Positions 37,858 to 45,939 of a stretch of 64,000 nt of DNA are shown here, in pieces; positions within the stretch are counted from its first letter, which is position 1; the number at the start of each line of letters is the position of its first letter. The stretch is from positions 62,001 to 126,000 of the forward strand of contig NZ_AUFG01000007.1 in NCBI RefSeq assembly GCF_000426385.1. The letters are read 5' to 3'. The notes under the pieces were generated by a model. It was not told the origin of the DNA, ran no database searches, and was given only the letters and a program-made list of their open reading frames with translations. The stretch is from Arsenicicoccus bolidensis DSM 15745 (GTDB taxonomy: Bacteria > Actinomycetota > Actinomycetes > Actinomycetales > Dermatophilaceae). A program made the translations under genes and the position numbers.

Positions 37858-38562
37858 GTGATCGACGCCGACCGCCGCGCCAAGACCGTGATGGCCACCT
37901 CGACGCACGTCGAGCTCGGCGTGCTCGACCACCGGGTGCTGCTGCGCCGCCACGCCCTCGAACGCTCCGGCGCCGTGCTCTTCTCGCTCGGCGAGGTCCC
38001 ACCCCGCTGCGCGCTGCGCGTCGCCCCCGGGGCCGACCTGCCCGTCCTGGACCTGGTCGCGGTCGACGTCTCCTGCGCGCACCGGGCCGATCGGGTGCGG
38101 GGCATCGTCCGCATGACGGGGACGGTCGACGTGCATCTCGGACCGATCCGCGACGACCTGGCCGAGCACCTCGCGGTGTCCGACGGCACGCCCGTGGGGC
38201 GCCTGACGCCCAGCCGCGTGAGCCTCGAGTGGCGGATCGAGACCACGGACGGCCGACCGACCTATCAGGTCGTCGAGCCGCAGGACTACGTCGCCGCGCG
38301 CATCGACCCGCTCGGCGGGTGGGAGGACCGGTGGATGGCCCACCTCGACGAGGGGCACCGGGAGCTGGTCCGGGCGCTCGTCTCGCGCCACCTCCCCCTC
38401 GGCCCGGACGCCAGGGCGCGCCCCGTCCTGGCCGACACCCGCGGCGTGGTCGTGCGCGTCGAGCAGGACGGCCGCGTGCAGGACGTCCGCGTCCCCTTCC
38501 CGCACGTGGTGGGCTGCGGGTGCAAGGCGGTCCAGGCGCTGAGCGCGCTCCTGCACACCTGA
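37858..38562 (+). CDS. DUF2470-domain protein, probably iron-regulated
   Basis: 234 residues. The C-terminal about 80 residues (MAHLDEGHRELVRALVSRHL, ending VRVPFPHVVGCGCKAVQALSALL) fit DUF2470, found at the end of HugZ-like haem-handling proteins. The N-terminal part has a split-barrel-like pattern. GTG 37858 has GGAGGAG at 6-nt spacing; an ATG at 37843 lies within that ribosome site. The iron box just upstream supports a role in iron or haem use. Confidence 0.8.
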   Translation: MIDADRRAKTVMATSTHVELGVLDHRVLLRRHALERSGAVLFSLGEVPPRCALRVAPGADLPVLDLVAVDVSCAHRADRVRGIVRMTGTVDVHLGPIRDDLAEHLAVSDGTPVGRLTPSRVSLEWRIETTDGRPTYQVVEPQDYVAARIDPLGGWEDRWMAHLDEGHRELVRALVSRHLPLGPDARARPVLADTRGVVVRVEQDGRVQDVRVPFPHVVGCGCKAVQALSALLHT

Positions 38563-38602
38563 GCGCCGGGCCGCCCATCCCGGCCACGGCCACCCGCGGG
38601 GC

Positions 38603-38608
38603 TACCCT
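38603..38608 (+). promoter_or_regulatory. -10 box before the TSUP leader ORF
   Basis: TACCCT at 38603-38608, 7 nt before an ATG at 38616. This predicts a transcript that begins at or next to the leader ORF. Confidence 0.45.
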
Positions 38609-38615
38609 GCAGCAC

Positions 38616-38675
38616 ATGACCCATCCCGGCCACGCGTCCGCCCCCGTGGGACCGGCGGTCGCGCGGTGGAGCTGA
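38616..38675 (+). CDS. 19-residue leader ORF overlapping the TSUP start
   Basis: A short frame (MTHPG...ARWS) begins 7 nt after a good -10 box and ends at a TGA at 38673-38675, so it overlaps the GTG of the TSUP gene (38666) by 10 nt. The TSUP start has no ribosome site of its own, so translation of this leader may be needed to start the permease. It is not rich in any single amino acid, so attenuation by starvation is not suggested. Confidence 0.45.
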   Translation: MTHPGHASAPVGPAVARWS

Positions 38676-39409
38676 CGACCTTCGCCCTGCTCGTGCTGGC
38701 CGGGGTGGCAACGGGATTCGTGGGCTACCTCACCGGCATGGCCTCGCTCGTGTCCTATCCCGCCATGCTCGCGGCGGGACTGTCGCCCGTCGCCGCCAAC
38801 GTCAGCCAGACCCTCGGCCTGATCGGCATCGGGGCCGGCGCGGCCACCCGGGCGATGCCCACGCTGCTCGCCGGCGGACGCCGGGACCTGCTGCTGCAGC
38901 TCGGCCTCGCGGCCCTCGGCGGCGGGATCGGCGCCGCGGTGCTGCTGGTCGGCGGCGAAGGCTCCTTCCAGCTCGTCGTACCCTGGCTCATCCTGCTGGC
39001 CTCGCTCATGGTCCTGGTCTCCCCGCGCCTGCGGCGCCTGCAGGGAGACCGGTCCGCACCCCGCTGGGTCTACCTCGCCGGGGTCCTCGCGGTGAGCACG
39101 TATGGCGGGTACTTCGGCGCCGGTGCCGGCACGATCTACCTCGCTCTCGCGCTGCTGGCCTCCAGCGACGCGTTCAAGCGGTCGATGATCCTCAAGTCCG
39201 TGCTGCTCGCCGCCACCAACATCGTGGCCGCGGTGCTGTTCATCGCCTTCGGGCCGGTGAGCTGGTGGGCGGCACTGGCGCTCGGCCTCGGCTGCCTGGT
39301 GGGTGGCAACCTCGGCCCCGCCGCGCAGCAGCTGATCCCCGAGCGGGTCATGCGCTGGCTCGTCGCGGTGGCCGGTGTGGGGCTGGCCGCCTGGCTGGCC
39401 CGCGCCTGA
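38666..39409 (+). CDS. TSUP (TauE/SafE) family membrane transporter
   Basis: 247 residues with about seven to eight membrane helices. Family marks: GFVGYLTGMASLVSYPAML near 17-35 and the repeated second half YGGYFGAGAGTIYLALALL near 142-160. Members export sulfite or related sulfur and organic anions; the substrate is open. GTG start at 38666 lacks a Shine-Dalgarno and overlaps a 19-codon leader ORF. Confidence 0.88.
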   Translation: MELTTFALLVLAGVATGFVGYLTGMASLVSYPAMLAAGLSPVAANVSQTLGLIGIGAGAATRAMPTLLAGGRRDLLLQLGLAALGGGIGAAVLLVGGEGSFQLVVPWLILLASLMVLVSPRLRRLQGDRSAPRWVYLAGVLAVSTYGGYFGAGAGTIYLALALLASSDAFKRSMILKSVLLAATNIVAAVLFIAFGPVSWWAALALGLGCLVGGNLGPAAQQLIPERVMRWLVAVAGVGLAAWLARA

Positions 39410-39511
39410 CCCCGCTCGCGATCCTCCCCCATCGTCGGGTGGGTTCGGTGTCGTCATAGCAGCACCGAAGTGACCCAACGCCGGGGCGGCTCGAGCCGCG
39501 AGGCGGCGTAG

Positions 39512-40255
39512 CTAGGCCTGCTCGCCGGCGACCAGCTCCTTGAGGCGGAGGCCGTTGAACGCGGCATACCCGTAGTTGTCGTTGTTGAAGTAGCAGTAGG
39601 CAGGTCGGCCGCCCGCCGTGAGACCCCGCAGGTGCCCCACCCACCGCGTGAGGGCCTCGTCGTCGAAGGACCCGCCATACCGCCACTCGGGGTCGCTGTT
39701 GTGGAACCGCACGTAGGCCAGCCGACCAGACGCCCGCAGCACGGGCTCGCGCCCGGCGATCACCGACACCACGAAGCCCGCGCCGTGCCGGTCGAGCAGG
39801 TCGAACACCCCGTCGTCGAGCCAGGACTCGTGCTGCGGCTCGACCGCGACCTGCACCCGCTCGGGCAGCATCCCGAGGAAGGTCGAGAGCCGGTCGTCGT
39901 CGCGGTGCAGGTCGGCGGGGAGCTGCACGACGAGCGGGCCGGCCTTGTCACCGAGCAGGTCGTGGGTGTGCGTGATGCGCTCGACCCAGTCCTCGGGGTC
40001 CTTGAGCTTGCGGTAGTGCGACAGGTAGCGCGACGCCTTGACCGTCATCTCGAAGCCCGCCGGCAGCCGGTCGCGCCAGCCCTCGACGGTGGTGTCGGCG
40101 GGCCAGCGGTAGTGCGAGCCGTTGAGCTCGACGGTGTCGAACCGCTCGGCGTAGTAGTCGAGCTGGTCGGCGATCCGCAGCCCGTCGGGGTAGAAGGTCC
40201 CGCGCCAGTGCTTGTAGGTCCAGCCCGAGGTGCCGATCCGCACGTCCATGGTCAT
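39512..40255 (-). CDS. DUF72 family protein
   Basis: 247-residue TIM-barrel-like DUF72 protein (VRIGTSGWTYKHWRGTFYP at the N-terminus; FDTVELNGSHYRWP near 39; FEMTVKASRYLSH near 68; YCYFNNDNYGYAAFNGLRLKEL at the end). Function of the family is unknown. The ATG at 40255 overlaps the stop of the CDF gene (ATGA), making it the third gene of an SBP-CDF-DUF72 operon. Confidence 0.9.
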   Translation of the reverse strand: MTMDVRIGTSGWTYKHWRGTFYPDGLRIADQLDYYAERFDTVELNGSHYRWPADTTVEGWRDRLPAGFEMTVKASRYLSHYRKLKDPEDWVERITHTHDLLGDKAGPLVVQLPADLHRDDDRLSTFLGMLPERVQVAVEPQHESWLDDGVFDLLDRHGAGFVVSVIAGREPVLRASGRLAYVRFHNSDPEWRYGGSFDDEALTRWVGHLRGLTAGGRPAYCYFNNDNYGYAAFNGLRLKELVAGEQA

Positions 40256-41247
40256 GCGCGGTCCTCCCGGGGGTCGGGCAGGTCACCGATCCGGCTCACC
40301 GGCATGATCACCACGTCGTCCAGCTTCCAGTCCAGGGCTCGTATGGCGGCCGCCGCCGCCTCGACGTCCGCCGTCAGCGCCGCGGATCCCCGTGGCACCA
40401 CGAAGGACTCGACGTGCAGCACGTGGCCCATGTCGCGGACCCGGTTGCGCGCGTCCGAGACCCACCCGAATCCCCGCAGGACCTCGTCGACCTCCGCGAC
40501 CAGGGGGTGGGTGTGGGCGGAGTCGTAGGTCCTGGCCCGCCCGTCCATGAGGTTGCGTCCGGCATACCGCAGGTTGGACCACCCGTCCTTGACGATGGAC
40601 AGGGCGATGGCGCTGGCCACCGCCGCGTCCGCCCACCACCAGCCCAGCCCGATGCCGACGATGCCGGCGATCGACCCGGCCGCGGTCATCCAGTCGGCCT
40701 TCTGCATGTCGGCGTCGGCGTAGAGGATCCGGTCATGGAGCGCCTCGGCCAGCGGCATCTTGCGCCGGGCGATGATGATCGGCCCGACGAGGGTGTAGGC
40801 CATGACCGCGATCATCACCCAGCCCGCCCAGACGGTGTGCCCGAGCAGCTGGAGGGTGCCGATCGGCGGGTGCTCCGCCTTGACAAGCCCGGTGACGGAG
40901 TCCCACAGCAGCATCGCGCCGACCAGCAGCAGCGCCACCGAGGCGGCGAGGTGACCGCTGGCGACCGCGCGGTGGCGGCCGTAGGGGTACTCGGGCGAGG
41001 GGCTCTTGCCGACCTGCCTCCGAGCGATCAAGAAGGCGATGGGCGGCACGAACGCCAGCAGGTCCTCGATCCAGGCGGCCTTCATCGCCTGGGACGAACC
41101 CATGACGAGGTAGACGGCGACCACGCAGGTCACCATGTAGCCGATGGTGATCCACTCGAGCCGGGTCGCGCGGTGCAGGGCGTCACGCTGCTCGGTCGGC
41201 AGGGTCGTCGCCCCGAACCTGGTGCGGGACGTGCCGTGGCGGCTCAT
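40252..41247 (-). CDS. cation diffusion facilitator family transporter
   Basis: 331 residues. About five to six helices; SGHLAASVALLLVGAMLLWDSV and a YADADMQKADWMTAAGSIAGIVGIGLGWWWADAAVAS block (helix V with metal-binding Asp residues, around 177-213) identify the CDF fold, followed by a cytosolic C-terminal domain. The canonical HxxxD on helix II reads GHLAAS here, so metal choice (Zn, Fe, Mn) is uncertain. It overlaps the upstream SBP gene and the downstream DUF72 gene by 4 nt each. Confidence 0.83.
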   Translation of the reverse strand: MSRHGTSRTRFGATTLPTEQRDALHRATRLEWITIGYMVTCVVAVYLVMGSSQAMKAAWIEDLLAFVPPIAFLIARRQVGKSPSPEYPYGRHRAVASGHLAASVALLLVGAMLLWDSVTGLVKAEHPPIGTLQLLGHTVWAGWVMIAVMAYTLVGPIIIARRKMPLAEALHDRILYADADMQKADWMTAAGSIAGIVGIGLGWWWADAAVASAIALSIVKDGWSNLRYAGRNLMDGRARTYDSAHTHPLVAEVDEVLRGFGWVSDARNRVRDMGHVLHVESFVVPRGSAALTADVEAAAAAIRALDWKLDDVVIMPVSRIGDLPDPREDRA

Positions 41248-41756
41248 GACGCTCCCTCGGCGGCGTCCAGCCAGCGCTCGAGGTCGGACAGCAGGGCGTT
41301 CTCCCCCGCGGGCACGGCCAGGACGTGCTGCCGGGTCTGGCCGCCGGGGTCCGTGGACTCGGCATAGGGCCTGGTCAGCCCGACGTCGGCGGCCCAGGGG
41401 CTGGTCGCATCGAGCCCGGCCACGACCAGGTCGACCTCACCGTCGGACAGGTCCTCGACGAGGGCGGCCTCGCTGTGGGTGGTCCACTCGACGCGGGCGC
41501 CGAGGTGCGCGGCATACCGCTGGGCGAGCTCGGCCTCGGGCCCCGACGGCTCCCCCTCGGGATCGGTGACGACCACGCGTGGCGGCGCGTGGGTCGCCCC
41601 GACGCGCAGCACCCGCTCGGACCGGACCCGGTCCAGGGTGCGTCCGGGATCGGTGGGGACCTGCACCCCGCACGCCGAGACTGCCGCGATCACCAGGGCC
41701 GCGAGCGCCGACCGTGCGAGCAGCCCTGCCCCTGCAGGGAGTCGACCAGCGTTCAT
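41244..41756 (-). CDS. short solute-binding-protein-like lipoprotein
   Basis: 170 residues. Signal peptide with lipobox ending AVSAC (Cys about 27), then a family-3 solute-binding-like domain: VLRVGATHAPPRVVV, GEPSGPEAELAQRYAAHLGARVEW and DLVVAGLDATSPWA. It is shorter than the ~250 residues usual for this family, so the second lobe is reduced. ATG 41756 lies 7 nt after a TAGGGT box (41764-41769). It is the first gene of the SBP-CDF-DUF72 operon; no ABC permease is nearby. Confidence 0.78.
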   Translation of the reverse strand: MNAGRLPAGAGLLARSALAALVIAAVSACGVQVPTDPGRTLDRVRSERVLRVGATHAPPRVVVTDPEGEPSGPEAELAQRYAAHLGARVEWTTHSEAALVEDLSDGEVDLVVAGLDATSPWAADVGLTRPYAESTDPGGQTRQHVLAVPAGENALLSDLERWLDAAEGAS

Positions 41757-41797
41757 GCACCGAACCCTAGGTGACCTCGGCCGGCACGAGGGCGTTG

Positions 41798-42223
41798 TCA
41801 GCGCCCGAGCGGCTGCACCTCGACCCCCAGCTCGCCGAGGAGCTCGGTCACCCGACGCCGTATGTCCTCCCGGATGGGTCGCACGGCCTCGACGCCCTGA
41901 CCGGCGGGGTCGGCGAGCACCCAGTCCTCGTAGCGCTTCCCGGGGTAGTAGTGGCAGTCGTCCCCGCAGCCCATGGTGATCACGACGTCGGAGGCCTGGA
42001 CCGCCTCGGGCGTGAGGACCTTGGGCTTCTCGGCGGAGATGTCGATGCCCTCCTCGAGCATCGCCTCGCGCACGGCGGGGTTGACGGTGTCGGCGGGGGC
42101 CGAGCCCGCCGAACGCACCTCGACGGCCCCGCCGGACAGGTGGTGGGTGTAGGCCGCACCCATCTGGGAGCGGCCGGCGTTGTGGACGCACACGAACATG
42201 ACGGAGGGTCGGCGGTCGTTCAT
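41798..42223 (-). CDS. arsC: arsenate reductase (low-MW phosphatase type)
   Basis: Reduces arsenate to arsenite. 141 residues with the CX5R loop CVHNAGRS at about 12-19, the SAGSAPAD block near 38 and the redox-related VITMGCGDDCHYYPG near 80, which carries two further cysteines, and DWVLADPAGQ. The cysteine pattern suggests a thioredoxin- or mycothiol-linked enzyme. AGGAG precedes the ATG. It follows acr3 by 39 nt and is surely in the same operon. Confidence 0.93.
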   Translation of the reverse strand: MNDRRPSVMFVCVHNAGRSQMGAAYTHHLSGGAVEVRSAGSAPADTVNPAVREAMLEEGIDISAEKPKVLTPEAVQASDVVITMGCGDDCHYYPGKRYEDWVLADPAGQGVEAVRPIREDIRRRVTELLGELGVEVQPLGR

Positions 42224-42247
42224 CGGGACTCCTGGGTCGACGATGGG

Positions 42248-42280
42248 TGTCAGCGGGGGGTGTCAGCGGGGGGTGTCAGC
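42248..42280 (-). repeat. 13-nt tandem repeat carrying the acr3 stop
   Basis: On the plus strand TGTCAGCGGGGGG is repeated exactly (42248-42260, 42261-42273), followed by a partial third unit (42274-42280). On the minus strand the TGA triplets at 42278, 42265 and 42252 are 13 nt apart and so lie in three different frames; the middle one ends acr3. Confidence 0.75.
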
Positions 42281-43345
42281 GGCGTGCGGGAAGCGGCGGC
42301 GCAGCCAGAGGCTGACGTAGACCAGGCCGACGAGCACGGGCACCTCGATCAGCGGGCCGACGACGCCGGCCAGCGCCTGCCCCGAGGTCACGCCGAAGGT
42401 CGCGATCGCCACGGCGATGGCCAGCTCGAAGTTGTTGCCCGCGGCCGTGAACGCCAGGGTCGTCGTGCGCTCGTAGCCCATGCCGAGCACCCGCCCGAGG
42501 ACGTAGGACACGCCCCACATCAGGGCGAAGTAGACGAGCAGGGGCAGCGCGATGCGCGCCACGTCCAGCGGCCGGTTGGTGATCTGCTCCCCCTGCAGGG
42601 CGAAGAGGATGACGATCGTGAAGAGCAGCCCGTAGAGGGCCCAGGGCCCGACCTTCGGCAGGAACCCCCGCTCGTACGACTCTCTCCCCCAACGCTTCTC
42701 GCCGATCCGGCGGGACAGGTAGCCCGCCAGCAGCGGGATGCCGAGGAAGATCAGGACGCTCGTGGCGATCTCCCACGGGGAGACGTCCAGGGCGGACTGC
42801 TCGAGCCCGAGCCAGCCGGGCAGCACCGACAGGTAGAACCAGCCGAGGGCCGCGAACGCGATGACCTGGAAGATCGAGTTGAGGGCGACCAGGACGGCCG
42901 CGGCCTCGCGGTCGCCGCAGGCCAGGTCGTTCCAGATGATCACCATGGCGATGCAGCGGGCGAGCCCGACGATGATCAGGCCGGTGCGGTACTCCGGCAG
43001 GTCGGGCAGGAAGGTCCACGCGAGGGCGAACATCAGCGCGGGCCCGACGATCCAGTTGAGGACGAGGCTGGAGCCGAGCATGCGTCCGTCGCGCGTCACG
43101 GTGTCGAGGCGGTCGTAGCGGACCTTGGCCAGCACCGGGTACATCATCACGAGCAGGCCGATCGCGATCGGCAGCGAGACCCCGTCGACCTCGACTGACG
43201 CGAGAGCGTCGCCGAGACCCGGCACCAGGCGCCCGAGCAGGAGGCCGGCGACCATGGCGACGCCGATCCACACCGGCAGGTATCGGTCGAGGGTGGACAG
43301 CCGCGCCGTGACCGAGGTCTCGGGCGCGCGGTCGGTGGTGGTCAT
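42263..43345 (-). CDS. acr3: arsenite efflux transporter Acr3
   Basis: Ten-helix arsenite/H+ antiporter of the bile-acid/arsenite/riboflavin superfamily. 360 residues. The conserved cysteine of Acr3 lies in GLARCIAMVIIWNDLACGD near 129-147, and the second-half signature reads LAFTAAGNNFELAIAVAIATFGVTSGQALA near 295-324. GAGGAAG precedes the ATG. Divergent from arsR; arsC follows. Confidence 0.95.
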   Translation of the reverse strand: MTTTDRAPETSVTARLSTLDRYLPVWIGVAMVAGLLLGRLVPGLGDALASVEVDGVSLPIAIGLLVMMYPVLAKVRYDRLDTVTRDGRMLGSSLVLNWIVGPALMFALAWTFLPDLPEYRTGLIIVGLARCIAMVIIWNDLACGDREAAAVLVALNSIFQVIAFAALGWFYLSVLPGWLGLEQSALDVSPWEIATSVLIFLGIPLLAGYLSRRIGEKRWGRESYERGFLPKVGPWALYGLLFTIVILFALQGEQITNRPLDVARIALPLLVYFALMWGVSYVLGRVLGMGYERTTTLAFTAAGNNFELAIAVAIATFGVTSGQALAGVVGPLIEVPVLVGLVYVSLWLRRRFPHAADTPR

Positions 43346-43390
43346 GGCTTCCTCTCATCGACGTTCGTCGATCTGGAGCCTGGCACTCGC

Positions 43391-43420
43391 ATTGAGAGTT
43401 GTCAATATGGCGGATACCAT
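43391..43420 (+). promoter_or_regulatory. arsR promoter with ArsR operator
   Basis: ATTGA-N6-TCAAT (43391-43406) is a perfect ArsR-type dyad. TTGAGA (43392-43397) and TACCAT (43415-43420) with a 17-nt spacer form a promoter whose -35 box lies inside the dyad, so bound ArsR blocks RNA polymerase. The -10 box is 6 nt before the ATG, which predicts a leaderless arsR message. The dyad sits between arsR and acr3 and can control both. Confidence 0.8.
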
Positions 43421-43426
43421 CGCCGT

Positions 43427-43786
43427 ATGACGACCTTGGCCACCGCCTCGACGGACTGCTGCGCCGCGGGCAGCACCACCCTGATGCCCGCCGACCGCGC
43501 CGCCTGCCTCGCGGAGATCTTCAAGGCCCTGGCCGACCCCACGCGCGTGCGGCTGGTGGGTTACCTCGCGGCGGCGCAGGGCGGCACGGTGTGCGCGTGC
43601 CACCTCCCCGACGAGCTGGGGATCAGCCAGCCGACGCTGAGCCACCACCTCAAGAAGCTCGTCGGCGCCGGGATCATCACGCGCGAGCAGCGCGGCCGGT
43701 GGGCGCACTACGCGGTGGTCCCCGAGGTGCTGGACCTGGCCCGCGACTTCCTCGGCGCCACGACGGGCGACGCGCGCTGCTGCTGA
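43427..43786 (+). CDS. arsR: arsenic-responsive repressor ArsR
   Basis: 119 residues. Winged helix with ISQPTLSHHLKKLVGAGII near 65-83. Metal-site cysteines: CAC in GTVCACHLPDEL near 47-49, an N-terminal DCC and a C-terminal CC. The CxC in helix alpha-4 is the classic arsenite site, and the extra terminal pairs may give a second site. It autoregulates through the overlapping dyad. Confidence 0.95.
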   Translation: MTTLATASTDCCAAGSTTLMPADRAACLAEIFKALADPTRVRLVGYLAAAQGGTVCACHLPDELGISQPTLSHHLKKLVGAGIITREQRGRWAHYAVVPEVLDLARDFLGATTGDARCC

Positions 43787-43861
43787 CGGCCCCCGGCCGT
43801 CGAACCTGTCGCACCCCCTAATTCAGGGCGCCCTCATGGTCACGAACTACGCTGCCCTGCT

Positions 43862-44497
43862 GTGGAATTCAACGCGATGCAGCAGACTCGCCGACCGATC
43901 CTCGAGCGCCTCGTCTCCCTCGACCGGGCCGCCCTGACCCTCACCCGGCTCGGCCTCGTCACCGTCACCCTCTGGATCGGCGGCCTCAAGGTCATCCCCT
44001 ACGAGGCCGAGGGGATCACCCCGTTCGTCGCCAACAGCCCGGTCATGCGCTGGCTGTATGCCGACCCCGACGGGTACCGGGCGCACCGCAACGCGGAGGG
44101 GGTCCTGCACGAGGTGAACCGGGCCTGGCACGCCGCCAACGGCACGTACCCGGCGGCGCTGCTCATCGGCGTCACCATCGTGGCGATCGGCATCCTCATC
44201 GCCCTGCACTGGGTGTCGCCGCTCCTCGGCGCGCTGGGCGGGGTGGCGCTGTTCGCGATGAGCCTCGTGACCCTGAGCTTCCTCGTCACGACCCCCGAGT
44301 CCTTCGTGCCCGCGCTCGGCGGGGAGCACCACGGCTTCCCCTACCTGTCGGGCGTCGGGCGGCTCGTCCTCAAGGACGCCATCATGATGGGTGCCTCGCT
44401 CGTCGTCGCCGTCGACTCGGCCCGCATCGTCCTCGCGCGATGGGCGGCTGCGGATCCCGCCCGGCAGACGGTCACGCCGAGCGCGGCGCGTACATGA
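43862..44497 (+). CDS. DUF417 (YkgB/RclC-like) membrane protein
   Basis: 211 residues with about four membrane helices. [25 protein letters not shown] near 40-64 is the DUF417 signature. E. coli RclC of this family belongs to a reactive-chlorine response; here there is no such neighbour. GTG 43862 or ATG 43877 may be the start; a TACGCT box lies 8 nt before the GTG. Its 3' end overlaps ynfA convergently by 26 nt. Confidence 0.88.
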   Translation: MEFNAMQQTRRPILERLVSLDRAALTLTRLGLVTVTLWIGGLKVIPYEAEGITPFVANSPVMRWLYADPDGYRAHRNAEGVLHEVNRAWHAANGTYPAALLIGVTIVAIGILIALHWVSPLLGALGGVALFAMSLVTLSFLVTTPESFVPALGGEHHGFPYLSGVGRLVLKDAIMMGASLVVAVDSARIVLARWAAADPARQTVTPSAART

Positions 44498-44807
44498 TGA
44501 GCGCCACGCCGGCCAGGCAGACGAGGGCCCCGATCACGTCGAACCGGTCGGGACGAAAGCCGTCGACGACCATCGCCCACACGAGCGAGCCGGCGACGAA
44601 CACCCCGCCGTAGGCCGCGAGGATCCGGCCGAAGTGGGCGTCCGGCTGCAGGGTCGCGACGAAGCCGTAGGCCCCCAGGGCGATCACGCCGGCCCCGGCC
44701 CACAGCCACCCGCGGTGCTCGCGAACCCCCTGCCACACCAACCACGCTCCGCCGATCTCCGCGACGGCGGCCAGGGCGAACAGGAGCAGGGACCGAAGGA
44801 TCGTCAT
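44472..44807 (-). CDS. YnfA/UPF0060 family small membrane protein
   Basis: 111 residues, four helices, SMR-like. [27 protein letters not shown] and [33 protein letters not shown] are characteristic of UPF0060. Relatives have been linked to drug or heavy-metal efflux, not firmly. It overlaps the DUF417 gene tail on the other strand. Confidence 0.93.
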   Translation of the reverse strand: MTILRSLLLFALAAVAEIGGAWLVWQGVREHRGWLWAGAGVIALGAYGFVATLQPDAHFGRILAAYGGVFVAGSLVWAMVVDGFRPDRFDVIGALVCLAGVALIMYAPRSA

Positions 44808-44816
44808 ACGGCCATC

Positions 44817-45119
44817 ATCGACCAGCAGGAGCACCTGGCTGGGCGTCGAGGTCGGTGGCGGCCTTGGCGGGATCGCCGGGCTGGGTCCCGTGCACGGTGT
44901 CGTGGTCCTTGCGTCGCCGGCCGGCCGTCTCGGTGTAGTCCGCGATGGGCTCGCGGTGCGGAAGGCCCCGGGCTCGACGACCGTGGCCGTGATCCCGAGG
45001 GGCGCGACGGCCTCGTCCTCGCCCTCCTCGACGGCCGACCGATAGCCGTAGCCCGCGTTGTTGACCAGCACGTCCACGCCGCCGAAGCGCTCCTGGGCCT
45101 GCGCGACCGCCTCGCGTGT
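44817..45119 (-). pseudogene. decayed short-chain dehydrogenase fragment
   Basis: The minus strand encodes [32 protein letters not shown] and then jumps directly to [15 protein letters not shown], skipping about 70 residues that would hold the YxxxK active site. After a frame change it continues as [32 protein letters not shown], the normal C-terminus of this SDR group. The N-terminal nucleotide-binding third is also missing. A gene remnant with several deletions and a frameshift. Confidence 0.85.
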
Positions 45120-45188
45120 GGGAGACCCTGCGGGTACCCGGAACGCCGGGCACTGCCTCGACCGGCGGATCTGAGGTGGACTGGCCCC

Positions 45189-45869
45189 ATGCCCGGACCG
45201 CTCCTCTCCCGCAGATCGCTGCTCGGCGCCCTCGTGGGCGGCGGCTCCGCCCTGGCGCTGGCCGGGTGCAGCCGCCCGACGACAGGGAGCCCGACCATGA
45301 CCGCCACCCCGCCGGCGACCCCTTCCGGCCCCTCGCCCGCGACGCCCTCCGGACGGGTCCTGCTGGCGTACTTCTCCCGCCACGGCGAGAACTACTGGTA
45401 CGGCGGTCGCCGCACCCTGCAGGTCGGCAACACCGAGGTGCTCGCCCGGATGATCGGCGACCAGATCGGCTGCGACGTCCACCGGATCGAGGCCGCCGAG
45501 CCCTACCCGGCCGGGTATGACGACACCGTGGCCCGCAACGTGCGCGAGCAGGAGGCCGACACCAGGCCTGCCATCGCGAACGCGCTGCCCGATCTCTCGG
45601 CATACGGCACCGTCCTGCTGGCCAGTCCGATCTGGAACGTCCAGCCGCCGATGATCATGCGCACGTTCGCCGAGGGAGTGGACCTGGCCGGGAGGGTGGT
45701 GCTGCCGGTCACGACGCACGCCATGAGCGGCCTCGGGAGAGCCCCCGAGATCTATGCCGCCGTCGCTCGCGGAGCGAGGACGGGCGAGGGGCTCGCGGTG
45801 CGGGGCGAGCGCGTCAGCGAGTCCGCCGACCAGGTGCGATCCTGGCTCGCCGCGCGCGAGCTGGCGTAG
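45189..45869 (+). CDS. Tat lipoprotein flavodoxin
   Basis: 226 residues. N-terminal [21 protein letters not shown] is a twin-arginine signal ending in a lipobox (Cys about 27), then a Pro/Thr linker and a flavodoxin domain ([17 protein letters not shown] near 57-73; [17 protein letters not shown] near 150). It should be exported and membrane-anchored, carrying FMN. Redox partner unknown. It is next to the SDR fossil on the opposite strand. Confidence 0.88.
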   Translation: MPGPLLSRRSLLGALVGGGSALALAGCSRPTTGSPTMTATPPATPSGPSPATPSGRVLLAYFSRHGENYWYGGRRTLQVGNTEVLARMIGDQIGCDVHRIEAAEPYPAGYDDTVARNVREQEADTRPAIANALPDLSAYGTVLLASPIWNVQPPMIMRTFAEGVDLAGRVVLPVTTHAMSGLGRAPEIYAAVARGARTGEGLAVRGERVSESADQVRSWLAARELA

Positions 45870-45939
45870 CCAACGCCTGCGGACCTGACCTGTCCGGAAG
45901 CCGCTGTGAGGGAAGCCTCACCTCTGCCATGCTCTGGGC

